DNA of 64,000 nucleotides, taken from contig JABBOT010000080.1 of NCBI GenBank assembly GCA_016165875.1, forward strand, positions 19,726,141 through 19,790,140. Reading direction: 5' to 3'. Under the pieces are notes generated by a model, which was given only the letters and a program-made list of their open reading frames with translations, did no database searches and was not told the origin of the DNA. The stretch comes from Acanthopleura granulata (lineage: Eukaryota; Mollusca; Polyplacophora; Chitonida; Chitonidae). Every line of letters starts with the position of its first letter. Position 1 is the stretch's first letter. A program made the position numbers and the translations under genes. Positions 61,134 to 64,000 of the stretch are shown here, piece after piece.

Positions 61134-64000
61134 GTAGAACAATAGCATGCACACATTCCACTTTTGGTGATTTGTTTGCTAACAAAAAAACAACTATGAT
61201 CAACTAAGAAATACATGTAGCTAAGAGATCGAAACGTCGATGGCAAAAATACATTGGGCTTACAATGTCCACATAACTTCATCCTAGTCGTGTGACCAGA
61301 TGTACATAATAACGCACCGCCAATAGAAATCGCTGACACATCCCAATCTTGAGCAACAGATTTACTACAGCTTGTCTCTTTTCATTTCATTGGTTATCTG
61401 AGCCTATAAGTTTTAAGTTATACCAATTATCTACGACAAATGTACAAAAGAAAAAAAAACATAATAACAAGGAAGAGAAATAACTAAGCAAATATCACTG
61501 GAGGTATATGGCGATTGTAAAACAAGAGCACGACAACTTGATGGATACAACCGGGATCCGTTTGGTATAGGCTTGAGTGATCAGGGTCTACCCAAATTTT
61601 TTATCTCGATTAAAATATCGTCCACATTTTTAATTTGGTTTTACCAAAAGAAAAAAACAACAACGACACCTTTATTATATTTGGGCACATGACACGGAAA
61701 TGGATGTAATCCATGGAGTTTTTCTCTCTAATACGGGTTTACACAACATAAAAATATCCCTCAAAATGAGTGTGTGAAAACTCAGTAATCACTTCAAAAA
61801 TCACACCTTTAATATTCGAGCACGTGAGCAAATGTTAACGAGGTCGGCCATGCGCGGTACACGCGGTGAAATCAACACCGTGATATAAAAGCACTGGCAG
61901 AGCAAGGTATGCTTGACATTCAAGTATCACAATTCAGAGCGGCTCTGCTCCCCATGCTCACCTCCCCCCCGTTCCTCACCCCCCCTTAATCCCACCCACA
62001 CAGCCCAACCCTTCGCAGATGTAGCGTTCTTCTCTTCCGGCTTACTAATACCAACTGCCATCACCTACACTGAATTGATTTGCACAGCATATGGCAATTT
62101 ACAAACGCGACAGCGTAACACTATTTGTAAAGATGTAGGCTTTGGTCTACTATACACGCGACATACATATGGCTGTACATGCATAAAATTCAGTCATCCT
62201 TGTCTTCATCCCGATTCGACGAAGTTTAAGCAGACAAGACAAAAAAAATCGTAACAAATTTAGTCACAAACCTTTCAAGTCATCTAGTTATCTAATATAT
62301 TCAAGGCAGACTTTATACCTAACAGGTAAACTGCATGCATAAGCGACTTAAGGCTACATAAAATGCCATTACTAATTTGCATTTAAACATAAAGCGGATT
62401 TGTTGGGGCGAGGGAAGGGGAAAAGAGGCATTTCTTGTAGATTACTATATGTCAGATGAGAGTACAAAATGTGATAGAAAAGGCGCATTTTGAAGGGAGG
62501 GGGGGATATAAGCTAGCACGGGAACAACTTCTCTCCCATCATCCATGCAAGCATCCCAACACCGACCAATCAGTTTGTTGTATATCGTTCACTGTAGGCT
62601 ATCGTATATTATTACCCGCATGATGTAGAAGCAATGTGGAATATTTGCATAGCTATTCTCAATCACAAAATAGCCCAATATGCAGAAGCGTGAGCGATGA
62701 ACGCGCTGGTGTATACGTTTATACATAACACAGCAAAGGAGATTGAGCGTGGGGGTAGTATATATATCATAATATATAGGCCTAGTACGCTTCGTTATGC
62801 ACAACAAAGACTCGCGTCCCGAATTGCAGTTCTCAACAAAAATAACGTAACACGCCCTAATTATACATAGGGGGACCTAATTAACACTACTACAAATGCA
62901 TATTTTATATCGCCTTTTTCATTTGCAATGGTAGTTTAAAAAACTCAGATAAACTTCAACATAACACCCGACCGACATTTTTTTTTTTCAGGAAGAGCTT
63001 TTTGAAGGGCACAAAAACGAATAACACGAACTCTCCCGTGTGAGGAGGTACAGATACAAGAGGTATTTATGCGCACGTGTTAACCCGTGTCTCCTTCATC
63101 ATGTAGAAATACCCCTGAACATGAAACAAAGTGATCAACGACAAATCTATAAGTATTCAATCTAACACCAACAAATTATGTAACTACATACATATATAGC
63201 ATCATGCATGCAAGGTATTTTTTTAGACTCGACAGCAAAACCTTCGAGAAAATTACAAGCACCGGAAAATGCAGCATTAATTCTCTAAGTCGAAATTTTT
63301 GGGGATATCCCGATGCCAGTTATATATAAGTAAAATGTATATATAAATTTGAGGGCACGAATATACTGATGTGTGCTAGCATTATAAGTCTAAGCTTGAG
63401 GTAGTATATCATAATCAATCACAAACCGCCCCCCGACCACACTAATGTCATAGTCAGGGAATATATAGAATCGAACGGCATTGAGCGACACATGTCATAC
63501 CGTGCCTTCAGCCACGCCCACTGGCCCTCTTCACACCGTACAAACAGTAAAAATAACAACAAGTATATCTATATAAAGCACACATGAACGAGTTAGCGAC
63601 TTTGGCATTCAAAGTCGATCAAACAGTTTGGGGGTAATATTTTTGGTGTTTTATAAACCAGTAAGAGAAATGAAACAAAAAAAAAAAACAAATTCAACCA
63701 AAAACTGCACTTTATATATGTTACATTAATCACCAATCCGATCTTCTATTATAATTTCAATTTTTTTTTCTTTGGACTTTTCCTGTCGACGTCCTTGCCA
63801 GTTGAACTGGACCAAGAGATCTGAAGGATAGGCTCCAAAATTTTAGCGGATGTCAAATAAGGTGGACAAGTGTAGAGTATATAAAAGACGTCTTACAGAC
63901 GTCTGCATGTATATATGCCTTGGGGTTTATCCGAAAGTTGGCGATGGACTGTCCAAAAAAGTGATTTCTTTTTGATGTTCTGCTGTTAGGTGACCATTTC

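Larger units (their letters stand above)
55256..64000. other. gene-poor interval to window end
   Basis: No assignable gene. Contents beyond the listed elements are a poly-A run (58225-58249), a GC-rich patch with facing G and C runs (59600-59880), a GT/TA run (60700-60727), a pure TA run (61094-61131) and a C-rich tract (61955-61990). Elsewhere AT-rich sequence with nothing specific. Confidence 0.4.

Noticed and set aside
1..64000. CRISPR arrays, operons, phage or prokaryotic mobile elements
   Set aside because: The tandem arrays have no unique spacers between conserved repeats, and the window is plainly eukaryotic.

Overview
The window is animal nuclear DNA. Coding sequence is split by GT-AG introns, intergenic DNA is AT-rich and gene-poor, and there are no operons, ribosome binding sites or prokaryotic signals. 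The dispersed tRNA-derived SINE (at least 14 copies), the abundance of short foldback elements and minisatellites, and the gene content fit a lophotrochozoan, most probably a mollusc. The species cannot be fixed from the sequence alone.

Layout. (1) 587-4807, plus strand: the last six coding exons of the AP-1 clathrin-adaptor gamma subunit (AP1G1), whose 5' part lies outside the window, followed by a long 3'UTR. (2) 9254-13487, minus strand: a complete six-exon SDR39U1-type epimerase-family gene, convergent with AP1G1. A likely non-coding first exon ends at 14074. (3) 17155-19151, minus strand: a large exon for a secreted serine beta-lactamase-like protein with C-terminal repeats. A signal-peptide exon at 24533-24605 has the matching splice phase, which implies a 5.4-kb intron. 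(4) 31101-32279, minus strand: a GFOD1/GFOD2-type oxidoreductase with its whole coding region in one exon, and a likely upstream non-coding exon ending at 34294. (5) About 34.4-64 kb: essentially a gene desert, with four large minisatellites (24, 37, 27 and 21 bp units), SINE copies, palindromic elements and a few orphan exon-like ORFs that I cannot assign.

The four genes are unrelated in pathway: trans-Golgi/endosome vesicle sorting, an SDR enzyme, a secreted hydrolase-like protein, and a Gfo/Idh/MocA-family protein. Nothing suggests that they are co-regulated. The most informative non-genic content is the mobile DNA: a 78-bp element with perfect terminal inverted repeats and a perfect 9-bp target duplication; two copies of one palindromic family; a ~760-bp long-TIR element; a second small palindrome; a full-length SINE with an 11-bp target duplication; and a tail-to-tail SINE pair. 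No previously undescribed multi-gene system is visible. The most unusual protein is the beta-lactamase-like one.
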